From assembly GCA_005281725.1 (NCBI GenBank), contig SSBO01000003.1, positions 3,647,824-3,711,823 on the forward strand: a stretch of DNA of 64,000 bases, in the 5' to 3' direction. Made by a program: the position numbers and the translations under genes. The stretch comes from Wuchereria bancrofti (lineage: Eukaryota; Nematoda; Chromadorea; Rhabditida; Onchocercidae). Position 1 is the first letter of the stretch; every line of letters begins with the position of its first letter. This document shows positions 63,271-64,000 of the stretch, one piece after another. The notes under the pieces are model-generated. The model saw only the letters and a program-made list of their open reading frames with translations. It did no database searches and was not told where the DNA came from.

Positions 63271-64000
63271 AGCTGCTAATTGATATCACAATCTTGTCAT
63301 AACTGCTTTTTTAAATATATTTTTTGCTTATTTTTGTGGAATTTCATCATTCTCATACTAATATGTAGTACGCGTGAGAGCTGTTTAAAGCTTCTTTTTC
63401 TTCAATTGATATCTGCTAATGCAAACTTTATTTAGAACTCTGTGTGTAGCTTTCGGATATGACTCAAAAGCATATAAATCTTAGTGAAGTAGCAAGTGGG
63501 ATGATAACTTGTCGATAACTAAGGTTAATGTATTAGCTGTAAAAGAAAGAAGTAACAGCGAAAAATGTATATTAAAAAAAAATGTCGTACTGAAATTTAT
63601 GACATAATTTTTTAAATTATTTGATTATTTGAATAATTGCTAGTTATATGTTGCAGAATAGAAATTAGGCCACAATTAAATGCACATTTCAAATTACTTC
63701 GCTGATTGATATTTCAAAATTCTAGAAGATTTCTTTTCATTTAATTAGAGTATTGATAACGAGTAATTCAAAAAGGAAAAAAAAGTATTGCTAAGTTATA
63801 TGCAACGTTTTTGTTTGGTATGTATACATGACTTTTCAACTTTCAATCTATACCTAATGGTTCTGTTCTGATGAATATGATATGTGTTCAGGCTTTTATG
63901 ATGTCAAACAAAAACATTCTTTTTTTTCAAGAAAAGCCAAAATATCATTTAACAATGTGAATATTGAAAAGGTGCCATAAAATAAAATCTTTCATCAATT
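63271..64000. other. Downstream flank to window end
   Basis: AT-rich with no exon recognised. AATAAA occurs at 63981-63986, too far to assign to the preceding gene. Confidence 0.5.

Noticed and set aside
1..64000. CRISPR arrays, operons, bacterial or symbiont sequence
   Set aside because: No spaced repeat arrays, no intronless bacterial-type genes with ribosome binding sites, and no closely packed same-strand gene cluster.

Overview
This is nuclear DNA from a nematode, most likely a spirurid or filarial worm. It is very AT-rich. Every clear gene is split by small AT-rich introns with GT/AG ends. Several start codons sit within about 15 bases of a TTTCAG-like acceptor, as expected for spliced-leader trans-splicing. 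DB-module secreted proteins, a nematode-type SH2 tyrosine kinase and a decayed BEL/Pao element fit this. The species is not identifiable from sequence alone. All exon structures below were assembled by hand from splice signals, reading phase and remembered family motifs; no alignment was run.

Left part (1-12 kb): two small secreted DB-module genes on the + strand (166-1801 and 8789-9935). A 1137-base block that carries the last exon of the first gene is present a second time, almost unchanged, after the second gene (1313-2449 and 10596-11732). A decayed BEL/Pao retrotransposon lies next to the first copy on the - strand. About 8 kb of AT-rich sequence without recognisable genes follows.

Middle (19-33 kb): a rhodopsin-family GPCR without a DRY motif (19475-22538, +), then an SH2-tyrosine kinase of the nematode FER-like type (about 23639-27649, +). 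Next is a seven-exon - strand gene (29339-32360) whose exons join in phase into one 592-residue protein with two separate bZIP domains and a long glutamine tract. This is the most unusual protein in the window. A 12.6-kb stretch rich in microsatellites follows.

Right part (45-64 kb): a complete-looking ferroportin iron exporter on the - strand (44975-50709), with short local duplications and a remnant of a second copy near 53 kb; a small single-membrane-span protein (51622-52127, +); a six-exon gene with strikingly GC-rich exons and a C2H2 finger (54195-55725, -); the proteasome lid subunit RPN9/PSMD13 (57607-60645, -); and, divergent from it, a coiled-coil protein with basic RRxS motifs (61606-63270, +) that might be a kinetochore component.

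No rRNA, intact tRNA, CRISPR array or operon-like cluster was seen. The genes do not form one pathway. The strongest leads are the double-bZIP gene, the GC-rich finger gene and the recent duplication of a terminal exon.
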